Source: Ignavibacteria bacterium
Lineage (GTDB): Bacteria > Bacteroidota > Ignavibacteria > Tepidaquicellales > OLB5
NCBI GenBank assembly: GCA_019912545.1
Contig: JAIOIK010000114.1
Location: 1-57,474, forward strand
Length of the DNA stretch: 57,474 bases
Reading direction: 5' to 3'
Shown: one piece after another, positions 16,746 to 25,456 of the stretch
Numbering within the stretch: the first letter of the stretch is position 1
Layout of the letters: each line of letters starts with the position of its first letter
Translations under genes and position numbers: made by a program
The notes under the pieces: model-generated
Told to the model about the DNA's origin: nothing
Database searches by the model: none
Seen by the model: the letters and a program-made list of their open reading frames with translations, nothing else

Positions 16746-17509
16746 TTTGAAGAATAGTTGTTTAGAATGATATTAATTCCATGCAAAACAGTATTTTCAA
16801 TATAGATCGCTGGATGCGATAATCTACTTACAAAGGGTTTTGCAGCGCCGCCTGTCAAGATCACCCTGAATTTACGCTTTAACTCCTTCTCTATTGAGGA
16901 AACTATCCCGTCAGTCGCAAATAGTGGATAATTTATCAATCCTGATAGTATTGCTTTTTTAGTATATTTGCCGATTACTGAATTGTTAAATTTCATTTCT
17001 TTATAATCTATAAGAGGAAGCTTCCCGGTAGATAAACTCAATGCCTTGGAAGATGTCATTATTCCCGGTGCAATTATCCCGCCGATAAAATCACCATTCC
17101 TGAGTACGATATCATAAGTATTAGCAGTTCCAAAGTCAGCAATTATTACATTTTCCTTTTCCTTGTAGTACTCAAATCCAAATGCAGCATTGCATAATCT
17201 GTCCGCTCCAATACTACCAGGATTTTTGATTTTAATAGTTACAGGTAATTCTGTTTTATTATTAATAGTTAAAGGGGTTAATTTGAACTTATTTCTCGAT
17301 TCTTTGATACATATTGAAGTCAACTTAGGTACCACCGAAGAAATACCAACTGAAGTGATATTACCCCTTGTTCTTTCAAAAGCATTTCTCAAAGTTTTCC
17401 GGTAATTTTTCGGAGAACCATTGGAAAAAGAAAGAACAAATACAGGTTTCGATCCTGCAAATACAGCTAAATGAGTATTACTGTTGCCGATATCTATTGC
17501 CAGTTTCAT
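16742..17509 (-). CDS. coaX: type III pantothenate kinase CoaX
   Basis: 255 aa. It phosphorylates pantothenate in the first step of coenzyme A synthesis; type III enzymes need a monovalent cation and are not inhibited by CoA. ASKHA-fold motifs are visible: phosphate-1 LAIDIGNSNTHLAVF at residues 3-17, the GADR motif in SIGADRLCNAAFG, phosphate-2 IIADFGTANTYDIV, GGIIAPG, and the C-terminal VILTGGAAK. CoaBC, acting two steps later, is encoded at 38715-39938. A hairpin at 17527-17551 separates this gene from the upstream DUF151 gene. Confidence 0.93.
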   Translation of the reverse strand: MKLAIDIGNSNTHLAVFAGSKPVFVLSFSNGSPKNYRKTLRNAFERTRGNITSVGISSVVPKLTSICIKESRNKFKLTPLTINNKTELPVTIKIKNPGSIGADRLCNAAFGFEYYKEKENVIIADFGTANTYDIVLRNGDFIGGIIAPGIMTSSKALSLSTGKLPLIDYKEMKFNNSVIGKYTKKAILSGLINYPLFATDGIVSSIEKELKRKFRVILTGGAAKPFVSRLSHPAIYIENTVLHGINIILNNYSSK

Positions 17510-17526
17510 ATACTTATTATAATTAT

Positions 17527-17551
17527 AAACGCCTGCTCAAAACAGGCGTTT
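17527..17551 (-). terminator. hairpin between the DUF151 gene and coaX
   Basis: AAACGCCTG pairs perfectly with CAGGCGTTT around a 7-base loop. It lies just downstream of the stop of the minus-strand gene at 17583 and before the coaX start. On the minus strand the stem is followed only by an AT-rich stretch without a long T run; on the plus strand it is followed by TTTATTTTATAT. It probably attenuates or ends upstream transcription. Confidence 0.6.
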
Positions 17552-17582
17552 ATTTTATATACTTTAATATGATTACCGTCTA

Positions 17583-18197
17583 TCACCTGCTGATTTCCAG
17601 TCTTTTTATCTCATCCCTGATCGATGCCGCTTTTTCGTAATCTTCGCCATCAATTGCAGATTTAAGGTCAGTTTGCAGTTTATTTATCTTCCTTGTATAT
17701 GGATCAGCTGTCTCAAGCTGAACTTCGCCTGATTCTGATTGTTTAAAGATATCTTCTTCAGGGCCCTCTTCATCGTTCTCTTTATCAGGGATAAATGCGA
17801 CCTCGTTCATTACATCATCAGATACATAAATAGGGACAGCAAACTTAAGCGCCAGGGCAATTGCGTCTGAAGGACGGGAATCGATCTCATCTATACTGCC
17901 AACATCAAGTTTTATTTTGGCAAAGAAAGTGCCGTCTCGTAATTCGTTAATATATACGTAAGAAATTGAAAAGCCGAGCTGCTCTATTATGTTTCTTATC
18001 AGGTCATGGGTAAGCGGCCTGGGCGGCTTGATCCCTTCAAGCTCCAGTGCGATATGCTGTGCTTCAAAACTGCCGATTATGATAGGAAGACGCCTCTCTC
18101 CGCCTATTTCTTTAAGAATGAGGGCATAACCGCCTCCACCCGGGGCCGGAGTAGGTGAAAGTCCTAATATATCAACCTGAATTTTGTCATTATCCAT
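17583..18197 (-). CDS. bifunctional nuclease (DUF151) with C-terminal UVR motif
   Basis: 204 aa. The DUF151 domain spans about residues 5-130, with LPIIIGSFEAQHIALELEG, RPLTHDL and SRPSDAIALALKF, all characteristic. A short acidic linker follows (about 131-165), then a UVR motif (about 168-203) with KINKLQTDLKSAIDGEDYEKA, the module that UvrB and UvrC use to contact each other. The DUF151+UVR combination is common in Bacteroidota and Chlorobi. DUF151 members are reported to cut RNA and DNA; a repair or stress role is inferred. Confidence 0.85.
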   Translation of the reverse strand: MDNDKIQVDILGLSPTPAPGGGGYALILKEIGGERRLPIIIGSFEAQHIALELEGIKPPRPLTHDLIRNIIEQLGFSISYVYINELRDGTFFAKIKLDVGSIDEIDSRPSDAIALALKFAVPIYVSDDVMNEVAFIPDKENDEEGPEEDIFKQSESGEVQLETADPYTRKINKLQTDLKSAIDGEDYEKAASIRDEIKRLEISR

Positions 18198-18237
18198 ATG
18201 ATGTCATGTAATTTAAAACTAATATAAACAATTTTGG

Positions 18238-19215
18238 TTAATTTGATAATACCTTTTTAAATTCTTCGGTAAGTACCGGTAATATTTCCAGCGCATCGCC
18301 AACAATTCCGTAATCAGCAACCTGGAATATCGGAGCATCCTTATCTTTATTTATGGCCACAATACATTTAGAAGACGACATACCAGCCAAATGCTGAATT
18401 GCACCGCTTATGCCTACGGCAATATACAGGTTTGGAGCAACAGTCTTACCTGTTTGCCCAACCTGATCTGAGTGCGGCCTCCAACCTGCATCAACAATGG
18501 CTCTTGAGGCACCTGCTGCGCCCCCCAGAACTTTTGCCAGCTCTTCCACAAGGTGGAAGTTCTCAGGGCCCTTTAATCCCCTGCCACCTGAAACAACAAT
18601 ATTCGCCTCAGTAACATCCAGTTTCTCATTGTTAACAACAATCTCCTTAACCTGCGATTTGAAGTCATCATCACTGATATCCGGAGTAACTTTTACAACC
18701 TCAGTGGTAACACCATCAACTTTAACAGGCTTAAAAACATTAGGCCTTAGAGTAAATATCTTTATGGTCGAGCATACCTTCACGTCAACCATCGCCTTAC
18801 CTGCATAAACAGGCCTGGTGGCTATTATGTTTCCGCTTTCAACTTTGATCTCGGTACAATCTGCAACTAATCCAGCTTCAAGCTTTGCTGAAATCCTTGG
18901 AGAAACATCTTTCCCCATTGATGTTGCCGAAAGCAATATTACATCTGCGCCAGACTCCTTACAAGCCTGTGCAATGATCTTTGAATAAGCTGTAGTTGAA
19001 TACTTCTCAAACCTTTGGTCTTCGGTAACAATTGCTTTTTTGATGCCATAAGCTCCAAGCTCTGAGGCAATACCTGAAAGCGCACTACCTATCAAAAAAG
19101 CTACTGCTTCACTGCCTGTTTCTCCGGCAAGCTTCACAGCTGCTGAAGCAGTTTCGAACCCTGAATTCTTAATTTTATTATCACGTGTTTCTATGAATGC
19201 CAGTACTTTTCCCAT
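18238..19215 (-). CDS. etfA: electron transfer flavoprotein alpha subunit
   Basis: 325 aa. EtfA binds the redox-active FAD and, with EtfB, passes electrons from acyl-CoA dehydrogenases to the quinone pool. The C-terminal FAD domain (about 195-310) has VVSGGRGLKGPENFHLVEEL, the SRAIVDAGWRPHSDQVGQTGK motif and LYIAVGISGAIQHLAGM, all intact. The N-terminal domain is normal. Its start overlaps the etfB stop by one base (19215). A role in beta-oxidation is supported by the 3-hydroxyacyl-CoA dehydrogenase at 49231, though that gene is distant. Confidence 0.95.
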   Translation of the reverse strand: MGKVLAFIETRDNKIKNSGFETASAAVKLAGETGSEAVAFLIGSALSGIASELGAYGIKKAIVTEDQRFEKYSTTAYSKIIAQACKESGADVILLSATSMGKDVSPRISAKLEAGLVADCTEIKVESGNIIATRPVYAGKAMVDVKVCSTIKIFTLRPNVFKPVKVDGVTTEVVKVTPDISDDDFKSQVKEIVVNNEKLDVTEANIVVSGGRGLKGPENFHLVEELAKVLGGAAGASRAIVDAGWRPHSDQVGQTGKTVAPNLYIAVGISGAIQHLAGMSSSKCIVAINKDKDAPIFQVADYGIVGDALEILPVLTEEFKKVLSN

Positions 19216-19961
19216 TATATAACTTTCGCTTCCTCTCTTAAAAGTTTAACCAGTTCCGGAACTGCTGAAACATCTGTTCCTACGATCTTGCCTTTGGATT
19301 TTGGTTTAGGCAGCGTCATAGCAATTATTTCTGTTTTATTCCCGGTGTAAGTTGGCTGTCTTTCTTCTATTGGTCTTGATTTAGCCTGCATAATTCCTTT
19401 CAGGTTAGGGTAACGTGGATTATTGAGTCCTCTTTGTGTAGTGATAGCAGCAGGAAGCGTTGCTTCAACTACTTCTTTTCCGCCTTCAATTTCTCTCTCA
19501 CATGTGATCTTATTTCCATCAACTTCTATACCTACAACCACTGTAATTGAGGGGATACCCAGCATTTCGGATACCAAAGAGCCAACCTGTGAATCATCGT
19601 AATCTATAGATTGCTTTCCGAAAAATATTACATCGGGGTTTATCTCTTTTAGTAAATCTGCAATATTCCGTGCAACAGCATATGAATCCATTTCAACATC
19701 TGTTTTTACGTGGATCCCTTTTTCGATCCCCATTGCATAAGATTTCTTTATCGCTTCTTTATTTGAATCTTTGCCGACGGATACTACGATTGTTTCACCA
19801 CCGTGTTTTTCTTTAAACTGAAGTGCGGCTTCTACTGCAAACTCATCGTAAGGATTGATAATGTATGTAACCCCGGAAGGATCTATTGATTTACCGTCAG
19901 GACCTATTTTTACTTTAGTTGTGGTATCCGGAACCTGAGAAACACAAACAGCAATTTTCAT
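19215..19961 (-). CDS. etfB: electron transfer flavoprotein beta subunit
   Basis: 248 aa. It has the usual EtfB N-terminus MKIAVCVSQVPDTTTKVKI and NPYDEFAVEAALQFKE. The region DVIFFGKQSIDYDDSQVGSLVSEMLGIPSI corresponds to the AMP-binding and subunit-contact segment (classical ETFs bind AMP here, whereas bifurcating ETFs bind FAD; motif reading alone does not separate them). The loop ITTQRGLNNPRYPNLKGIMQAKSR is the recognition loop for partner dehydrogenases. First gene of the etfBA operon. A hairpin terminator at 20101-20129 isolates it from the upstream protease gene. Confidence 0.95.
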   Translation of the reverse strand: MKIAVCVSQVPDTTTKVKIGPDGKSIDPSGVTYIINPYDEFAVEAALQFKEKHGGETIVVSVGKDSNKEAIKKSYAMGIEKGIHVKTDVEMDSYAVARNIADLLKEINPDVIFFGKQSIDYDDSQVGSLVSEMLGIPSITVVVGIEVDGNKITCEREIEGGKEVVEATLPAAITTQRGLNNPRYPNLKGIMQAKSRPIEERQPTYTGNKTEIIAMTLPKPKSKGKIVGTDVSAVPELVKLLREEAKVI

Positions 19962-20100
19962 TGATTTTCCTTTCTATAGCCAGATGCCCATATAGGGCAA
20001 TTCTATCAATTTTGTGCTTATTTATACAAAAATAGTCTAATATTGCAATAGTTTCAATCTTGAAAATTATCCCTATTTACTAAATTACTAATTTAAAACA

Positions 20101-20129
20101 CAAAAGGAACGAATAACTCGTTCCTTTTG
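20101..20129 (-). terminator. rho-independent-type terminator of the protease gene
   Basis: Stem AAAAGGAACGA (20102-20112) pairs with TCGTTCCTTTT (20118-20128) around loop ATAAC. It lies 25 bases after the stop codon of the minus-strand protease gene; on that strand the stem is followed by TGTGTTTTAAATT. Confidence 0.75.
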
Positions 20130-20153
20130 CAGTAAAAACTAATTGAACAGGTA

Positions 20154-22415
20154 CTATTTTACCAGAACCATCTTATTAACCTGCATTACATTATCTGATT
20201 CAAGTGTATAGAAATATATACCACTTGCCAAATTTGAACCGTTAAAATCCACACTATATGTGCCCGGATTCAATGATTGGTTTAACAAAGTTGTAACTTC
20301 TTTTCCAAGCGCATTATAAACCCTGATCTTAACAAGTTGATATTTTGCAACATCAAATTTGATAATTGTACTTGGGTTAAACGGATTTGGATAATTATTA
20401 TACAAATTGAATTTCTCAGGTATGTTAGAACTGATCTGTGTAATACCGATAGGTATCCTTTTGATTGTCAATATGTTTGTGCCTGCAGAGTGAAGTGTAT
20501 CAACTCCGTTTGTTGCACCAACTCGCCATGTACACCTTACAGAGTCACCGGTATAGCCCATTGTGTTGCCTAAGCTATCCAGAAAGCTCTTTCTGAAGTT
20601 AGCATTACTATCAAGTCCGCCATTATCGCTCGGATAAACATAATCAATAGTCGTAGTCAGTTTTTTGAACTTTATTATATAATGTATTGTCGGACCGGTC
20701 TGTGATCTCTTCCAGTTGAATTTAAATAAAGTAGGATCCTGGCTTGATACTTCTACTCTTGCGAGTGTCGGTGGTTCGCTCAAATAGAAGCCATCTAATG
20801 GAAGTCCTTCTACCCTGATATAATTAACTATGGTCTTAACATTTGATCCGTTAGCATTGGTTGTAGTAAGTGATACAGTATAAGCACCGGTAGCAGTATA
20901 GCTAATATTAGTTGGATTCTGAACATTAGATGAAGATGGTGTACCGCCTGGGAAACTCCAGCTCCATGTTGTAGGACCGTTGGATGTAAGGTCAAAGAAA
21001 TTAATATTACCTCCGCCAATTGGCACGGATTGTGTATCAGATGTAAAATTTGATAGTGGCGCACTTCCCTGAACTGCATCAATACCGTCAAGTGTCATAA
21101 TACCGGAGTTATTTGGATCGAGCCAGTTTTTTAACTGATTAGTTGAAGAACCGCCGTTATCCCATGATGAGGAGAATTTTCCAAACACTTTTGAAACAAT
21201 TTGCGGGTTTGTGCACTGTGAAGGTGTACCGCCCAAATTCTGGCCGATAACTCTTTTATTTTGATCGTATAACGGACAACCGGATGAACCGCCTTCAGTC
21301 ATACCGGCATCCCAAAATACCTGCCAGAATCCGTTTGGAAGCCTTCCGCCAAATCCGCTTGAAGTAGTAGCAGGATTATAGTCAAAAGAGATCTTCTTGT
21401 TTGCCCCGCCCGGATGGTGTATAGCAACCTGGCCGGTTGGCTGTGAATTTGACCTATCCCAGCCATTGAAATAAGCATTATAAGCTGATGGCAATGGTCC
21501 GTTTAACTGAAGCAATTGAAAATCTGTAGCATAGTTTGAAGCTTTTAAGGTTGCACCGGTCAATGTCTGGTTGGTTGGCCCACCAGTTCCGTAACAGGTC
21601 GGGTTCTCGTAATTGAAGTAGAACTGCATGCTTGGATAGCTATCCGTAGCACAATGCTCTGCAGTTAAATAATACAAAGTCCTATCCTGCAATGCATTGT
21701 TAACAAGTGAACCGGTACATAAATAGCCGTTGCCTCCCTGGTTGAAAGTAATCCTTGTAACAGACCTTTTCTGCTCTACCCAGGGTGCGCCTATGGGGCA
21801 ATTAATATTAATATTGCAGGCAAGCTCTTCTGTATTCATATATCCAAATATATCCTTATATGCATGTACTACCTGCGCTATTTTTAACTTTCCTTTGTTC
21901 TTAGAATAAACAGGTTCATAATACTCAAGTATCGTTCTCTCGCCGATTGTTGCAGATGTAGAGAATTTCTTATCGGTCGTGTTATTCAGTTCATTGAACG
22001 CGCCAAGCAAGTTTGATTTATCAGTATTATAAACAAACAGCATACCGCCCTGAGGCATTAAAAAGGCGCTGTAAACAAGACTGATACCTACAGCGTTTTC
22101 AGATTTAATTTCTAATCTCCATACACGGCTTCCATCCGAGAGTGTTTCCCATGTCCCTGAATTATTTAAGTCATAATTAACTTCAAAGACTTTTGCGTAC
22201 CTAAAAGGAACATCCATTTTGGAAGCGTTTTGATAATCCTCGGCGAGCATTTGATTAACGTCAAATCCGGGCATTGAAACTGATTGAACTTCGGAGTTGA
22301 GCTTAAGCATAGAGCTCATCGGTAAACCGCCTGAATTGTATTGAGAAAACAATGAGAGCGGCAGAATTACTACCGCAAACAGGAGGACAAGCTTGATTAA
22401 GAAGATTTTCTTCAT
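20154..22415 (-). CDS. secreted trypsin-like serine endopeptidase with PKD and T9SS sorting domains
   Basis: 753 aa. Signal peptide at residues 1-25. A trypsin-like catalytic domain of the lysyl-endopeptidase type follows: His in YLTAEHCATDS, a probable Asp in YATDFQLLQLNG, and Ser in TEGGSSGCPLYDQNKRVIGQ. After about residue 455 comes a PKD-like domain with GPTTWSWSFPGGTPSSS and PTNISYTATGAYTVSLTT. The C-terminus is a T9SS type A sorting domain with NYPNPFNPSTIIKFDV and a final KMVLVK. Expected outside the cell, degrading protein. The many cysteine pairs (for example ACNININC) fit an exported enzyme. Transcribed alone, with its own terminator. Confidence 0.9.
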   Translation of the reverse strand: MKKIFLIKLVLLFAVVILPLSLFSQYNSGGLPMSSMLKLNSEVQSVSMPGFDVNQMLAEDYQNASKMDVPFRYAKVFEVNYDLNNSGTWETLSDGSRVWRLEIKSENAVGISLVYSAFLMPQGGMLFVYNTDKSNLLGAFNELNNTTDKKFSTSATIGERTILEYYEPVYSKNKGKLKIAQVVHAYKDIFGYMNTEELACNININCPIGAPWVEQKRSVTRITFNQGGNGYLCTGSLVNNALQDRTLYYLTAEHCATDSYPSMQFYFNYENPTCYGTGGPTNQTLTGATLKASNYATDFQLLQLNGPLPSAYNAYFNGWDRSNSQPTGQVAIHHPGGANKKISFDYNPATTSSGFGGRLPNGFWQVFWDAGMTEGGSSGCPLYDQNKRVIGQNLGGTPSQCTNPQIVSKVFGKFSSSWDNGGSSTNQLKNWLDPNNSGIMTLDGIDAVQGSAPLSNFTSDTQSVPIGGGNINFFDLTSNGPTTWSWSFPGGTPSSSNVQNPTNISYTATGAYTVSLTTTNANGSNVKTIVNYIRVEGLPLDGFYLSEPPTLARVEVSSQDPTLFKFNWKRSQTGPTIHYIIKFKKLTTTIDYVYPSDNGGLDSNANFRKSFLDSLGNTMGYTGDSVRCTWRVGATNGVDTLHSAGTNILTIKRIPIGITQISSNIPEKFNLYNNYPNPFNPSTIIKFDVAKYQLVKIRVYNALGKEVTTLLNQSLNPGTYSVDFNGSNLASGIYFYTLESDNVMQVNKMVLVK

Positions 22416-22626
22416 AGTTAAGTTTTTTTTGTTTATGATTGTTAATTAATTGATAAAATCTATTGTTTAACTGCTGAGTTAGTTTTCAAATACACGGGAA
22501 TATCCCCTAAATGTTATAAAATTAGTAATAAATTTAAATAATTTAAACAAATTTAATGGAAAATAAAACCTTAAATTAATTCCAGAAAAACTTTTAAGTT
22601 AAATAAAACTATATATTAACATTAAA

Positions 22627-22657
22627 AAAGAGCCACCCGGAATCGGAGCGGCTCTTT
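22627..22657 (-). terminator. rho-independent terminator of the lipoprotein gene
   Basis: AAAGAGCC (22627-22634) pairs with GGCTCTTT (22650-22657). Read on the minus strand, the stem is followed directly by TTTTTTAAT, a proper U-run, 22 bases after the stop of the gene at 22680. Confidence 0.82.
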
Positions 22658-22679
22658 GCAATATAATAAAAATTTTATT

Positions 22680-23450
22680 TTATTTGCTGTACTTTTTCAT
22701 TATATCTTCCATCTCTTTAGTCTTATCATCAAGGTTTTTCATTTTGTCTTTCATGTTCTTCATATCCTTCATTCCGTTAAACATATCTGCTGCATCTACA
22801 TAGTTCACGTCAGCCGGGGGTGTAAAAATATCATCAGAGTATTTCGCATCCGTTTCAAACTCCTTTGCAACCATCACCATTTTACCTTCGGCAGTGCTGA
22901 ACTTAAGCGGAACCATTTCTTTATAAATGCTCATCTGGTACTTTCCGTCTTTGGATTTATAGATATCGCACTGCTTATCAAGTATCGTTTCTGTACCGAT
23001 CTTATCCATATTTTTCAATTGATCTTTGAAAGTAACGGCATCAAATTCTCCTTCTTTTTTCTGCTTATCATATTCATCTTTCTTGTATTTCAAACCTGTT
23101 TTCATTCCAGCTGCTTCACTGATAATATATACATAGTCGCCCCCGTCAAAATAAGCAGATGCACTCATTTTCTGTCCGGCGATACTCATGTTACTGGTGG
23201 ATTTGGATTTAGTTTTATGGTAATAGGCGTCAACAGTACCGCTCATTGTTCCGCTGATATCAAACTTAACGTGGATCGGCGAATCAGTTGAAAGCTTATC
23301 GCTTACTTCAGATTTGTTGTCTCCGGATTTTTCTTTATCACCCGAAGTTGTATTACCGTCTTTCTTTCCGCAGCCGTTTACTGTAAAGGACACTGTAAGA
23401 AGAATTGACAACAGAAAACTAATCGTGAAAAAAGATTTTAGTTTATTCAT
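22680..23450 (-). CDS. lipoprotein, DUF4412-like
   Basis: 256 aa. The N-terminal signal ends in SFTVNGCGKK, a plausible lipobox with the acylated Cys at about residue 27, followed by a disordered S/D/K-rich linker. The folded part has YYHKTKSKSTSNMSIAGQKM, a QCDIYKS segment and KEMVPLKFST, the general layout of periplasmic DUF4412/LolA-like lipoproteins (tentative). The C-terminal 55 residues are rich in M, K and D (MKDMKNMKDKMKNLDDKTKEM) and probably form a helical coil. No enzymatic motif. The gene just upstream on this strand is queC, 28 bases away, possibly giving read-through transcription. Confidence 0.7.
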   Translation of the reverse strand: MNKLKSFFTISFLLSILLTVSFTVNGCGKKDGNTTSGDKEKSGDNKSEVSDKLSTDSPIHVKFDISGTMSGTVDAYYHKTKSKSTSNMSIAGQKMSASAYFDGGDYVYIISEAAGMKTGLKYKKDEYDKQKKEGEFDAVTFKDQLKNMDKIGTETILDKQCDIYKSKDGKYQMSIYKEMVPLKFSTAEGKMVMVAKEFETDAKYSDDIFTPPADVNYVDAADMFNGMKDMKNMKDKMKNLDDKTKEMEDIMKKYSK

Positions 23451-23478
23451 TTTATTAAATATTTATTTATAAAAAAAA

Positions 23479-24180
23479 TCAATTTACATATACATGTTTA
23501 TACGCATAAGGGATCGGATCTTGAATTCCTGCTAACTGAAATCCCTTTAACCTGAGTGCACATGAATCGCAAACACCGCAAGCAATATCTTCATTCTTAT
23601 AGCATGACCATGAAAGTTCGAATGGCGCCTTTAGCTCTAATCCTTTCTTAACGATCTCGTACTTTTTCAGCATTATGATCGGAGTTTTAATTACGATTCC
23701 CGTCCCCGGTTTAGTGCCAGTCTCTATAACCCTATTAAAAGCATCATAGAATACCTGTCTGCAATCAGGATACCCGCTTGAATCTTCTTCAACAGCGCCG
23801 ATAAATATCCACGAAGCTCCAATTACCTCCGCCCAGCTGGTGGCTATGGAAAGCATGTTTGCATTCCTGAAAGGAACATACGAAGTTGGGATATCTTTAT
23901 TGTTAATATCAGCCGCAGAAACTTCAATTGACCTGTCTGTTAAAGATGAACCGCCAATTTGAGAAAGATACTCAATGCTTACAACAAGTCTATCCGCAAC
24001 CGAGTAGTAATCTGCAATTTCATTAAATGCTTTCAATTCACGGGACTCGGTCCTCTGCCCGTAATTGATGTGCAGCAATGCAAGTTCAAATTTTTCATTT
24101 GCAATAGCTGTTGTTACTAAAGAGTCCATTCCCCCGCTTACTAACACTATTGCTTTATCTCTATTACTCAAATTAAACAT
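23479..24180 (-). CDS. queC: 7-cyano-7-deazaguanine synthase QueC
   Basis: 233 aa. It converts 7-carboxy-7-deazaguanine and ammonia to preQ0 with ATP, towards queuosine in tRNA or deazaguanine in DNA. The PP-loop SGGMDS is at residues 15-20. The zinc site is complete: [20 protein letters not shown] gives the four cysteines. Gene order on the minus strand is queD, queE, queC, so substrates pass along the operon. The 53-base gap to queE is short. No QueF or Tgt is in this window. Confidence 0.95.
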   Translation of the reverse strand: MFNLSNRDKAIVLVSGGMDSLVTTAIANEKFELALLHINYGQRTESRELKAFNEIADYYSVADRLVVSIEYLSQIGGSSLTDRSIEVSAADINNKDIPTSYVPFRNANMLSIATSWAEVIGASWIFIGAVEEDSSGYPDCRQVFYDAFNRVIETGTKPGTGIVIKTPIIMLKKYEIVKKGLELKAPFELSWSCYKNEDIACGVCDSCALRLKGFQLAGIQDPIPYAYKHVYVN

Positions 24181-24233
24181 AATTTATATATTCTTCTAAA
24201 TCCTGAAATCACAAATCCGCAATCCCGAATCAA

Positions 24234-24872
24234 TTACACTCCTCTTGTTTCAGGATGCCAAATGTATTTATGCATCTGCAACTGAAACCGAACATTCAGC
24301 CTGTCATGAAGTATCCATTCAGCAAGCTCAATATTTTCAATTTTATCAAATACCGGTGACATTAAAACATGCGCAGTCATTCCTGTCAGATCATACTTCC
24401 TGATTAATTCCCTGGCCCAATCATAATCTTCCCTGCTTCCGATGACAAACTTAACCTCATCAACGGATTTTAAAAATTGAATATTTTCGTAGCGGTTTTT
24501 CTTTTCCATCTTACTGTAAGGTGTCTTGATATCCATAATAACTTTGACTCGTTTATCGATAACATCAATCGGCAGGGTGCCTCCTGTTTCAATTAGGACT
24601 TCATAACCTTTAGCACAAAGCTCTTTCATCAGTAAATGTACATTTTCCTGAACCAAAGGCTCACCACCAGTTATTTCTACCATATTGCATTCATACTTTG
24701 CAATAGCATCAATGATATCATCTATCTGCATATCCTTTCCTTCGTAAAAGGCATATTCAGTATCACAATAAACACAACGTATATTGCAGTATGTTAGCCT
24801 TACAAACACACATGGTAATCCGGCCCGGGTTGATTCACCCTGGATAGAATAGAAGATTTCGTTAATTTTCAA
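24234..24872 (-). CDS. queE: 7-carboxy-7-deazaguanine synthase QueE
   Basis: About 212 aa from TTG 24872. A radical SAM enzyme that contracts the ring of 6-carboxytetrahydropterin. The CX3CX2C cluster motif is TYCNIRCVYC, and EITGGEP is the SAM-binding GGE motif. The start IFYSIQGESTRAGLPCVFVRL is the usual N-terminus. The frame stays open to an ATG at 24926, but that 18-residue extension is encoded by a dispersed palindromic repeat (24876-24924) and lies outside the family's normal length, so the TTG just before KINEIFYS is preferred. The repeat insertion may have displaced the original start region. Confidence 0.9.
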   Translation of the reverse strand: MKINEIFYSIQGESTRAGLPCVFVRLTYCNIRCVYCDTEYAFYEGKDMQIDDIIDAIAKYECNMVEITGGEPLVQENVHLLMKELCAKGYEVLIETGGTLPIDVIDKRVKVIMDIKTPYSKMEKKNRYENIQFLKSVDEVKFVIGSREDYDWARELIRKYDLTGMTAHVLMSPVFDKIENIELAEWILHDRLNVRFQLQMHKYIWHPETRGV

Positions 24873-24875
24873 TAC

Positions 24876-24924
24876 CTCGTTCCCGCCAAAGCGGGAATCC
24901 ATTCTTGTATTGTTATCCATTATC
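24876..24924 (-). repeat. direct repeat B: tail of a deleted GIY-YIG element
   Basis: 49 bases sharing about 42 positions with 25053-25101, including the palindrome CCCGC-N4-GCGGG and the flanking AATCCATTCTTGT. In the better-preserved copy this sequence directly follows the GIY-YIG reading frame. Here the GIY-YIG coding part is missing. Confidence 0.75.
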
Positions 24925-24992
24925 ATGAATCGTTCTTATCAAATAGTTGGTCAAACGCATGCGTTTTACTTATTCAGTCATCCAAGTAAGTA

Positions 24993-25045
24993 CCCCGCTT
25001 TCGCGGGGATTACAGACTTAATACCTTGTTCAGCATCCTTGATTT
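24993..25045 (-). repeat. direct repeat R2: copy of the queD 3' end plus palindrome
   Basis: 53 bases, 49 identical to 25457-25509. Read on the minus strand it re-encodes the last residues of QueD (KSRMLNKVLSL, then TAA) and the palindrome CCCCGC-GAAA-GCGGGG. Three of the four differences from the real queD end are silent. Confidence 0.85.
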
Positions 25046-25052
25046 TTAGCCG

Positions 25053-25101
25053 CTTGTTCCCGCGTAAGCGGGAATCCATTCTTGTTTCGCTATCCATTAT
25101 T
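25053..25101 (-). repeat. direct repeat A: tail of the GIY-YIG element
   Basis: 49 bases immediately after the GIY-YIG frame, containing palindrome CCCGC-TTAC-GCGGG in gene orientation; about 42 positions match 24876-24924. Confidence 0.75.
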
Positions 25102-25449
25102 TTGAACTGGTTTTAATAATTCTTTCATAAACTTCACATTTTCTTCCATGCTTGCAAAGGTCTGAGACAAGTCTTTTCATTCAGGATTTGTCTTTTCCAA
25201 CAATTCAATTTTCCACTGCCTATTCCACTTCTTAATTCGTTTCTCTCTTTTCAGAGCATCTTCTTTAGAATAATGGTTCTCGTAATAAACGAGATTCAAG
25301 ACATCGCATTTTTTAGTAAAACCATCAAATACTTTGTTTTTGTGTTGGTGTATTCTTCGCATTAAATCACTGGTAGAACCAACGTACAGCGTCCCATTCT
25401 TCCTGCCGGACAATATGTATACATAATATTTTTCCATTCCAAACATCAT
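25090..25449 (-). pseudogene. GIY-YIG endonuclease gene with in-frame TGA
   Basis: The N-terminal 90 residues form a complete GIY-YIG domain: YYVYILSGRKNGTLYVGSTSD, then the RRIHQHKN arginine/histidine segment and YYENHYSKEDALKREKRIKKW with the catalytic Glu. A TGA at 25179-25177 stops the frame after TNPE. In the related gene at 34641 the same place reads NPDWKDLSENF; here, after the TGA, the frame continues KDLSQTFASMEENVKFMKELL for 28 codons to TAG at 25092-25090. A single TGG-to-TGA change therefore truncates the tail. Start is ATG 25449 or, more likely, ATG 25437. The catalytic domain itself is intact, so partial activity is possible. Confidence 0.75.
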
Positions 25450-25456
25450 AGTGGAT

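Noticed and set aside
25090-25179. Programmed read-through or selenocysteine at the GIY-YIG TGA
   Set aside because: No SECIS-like hairpin is visible immediately after the TGA, and the second gene has Trp at this place; a simple nonsense change is more likely.
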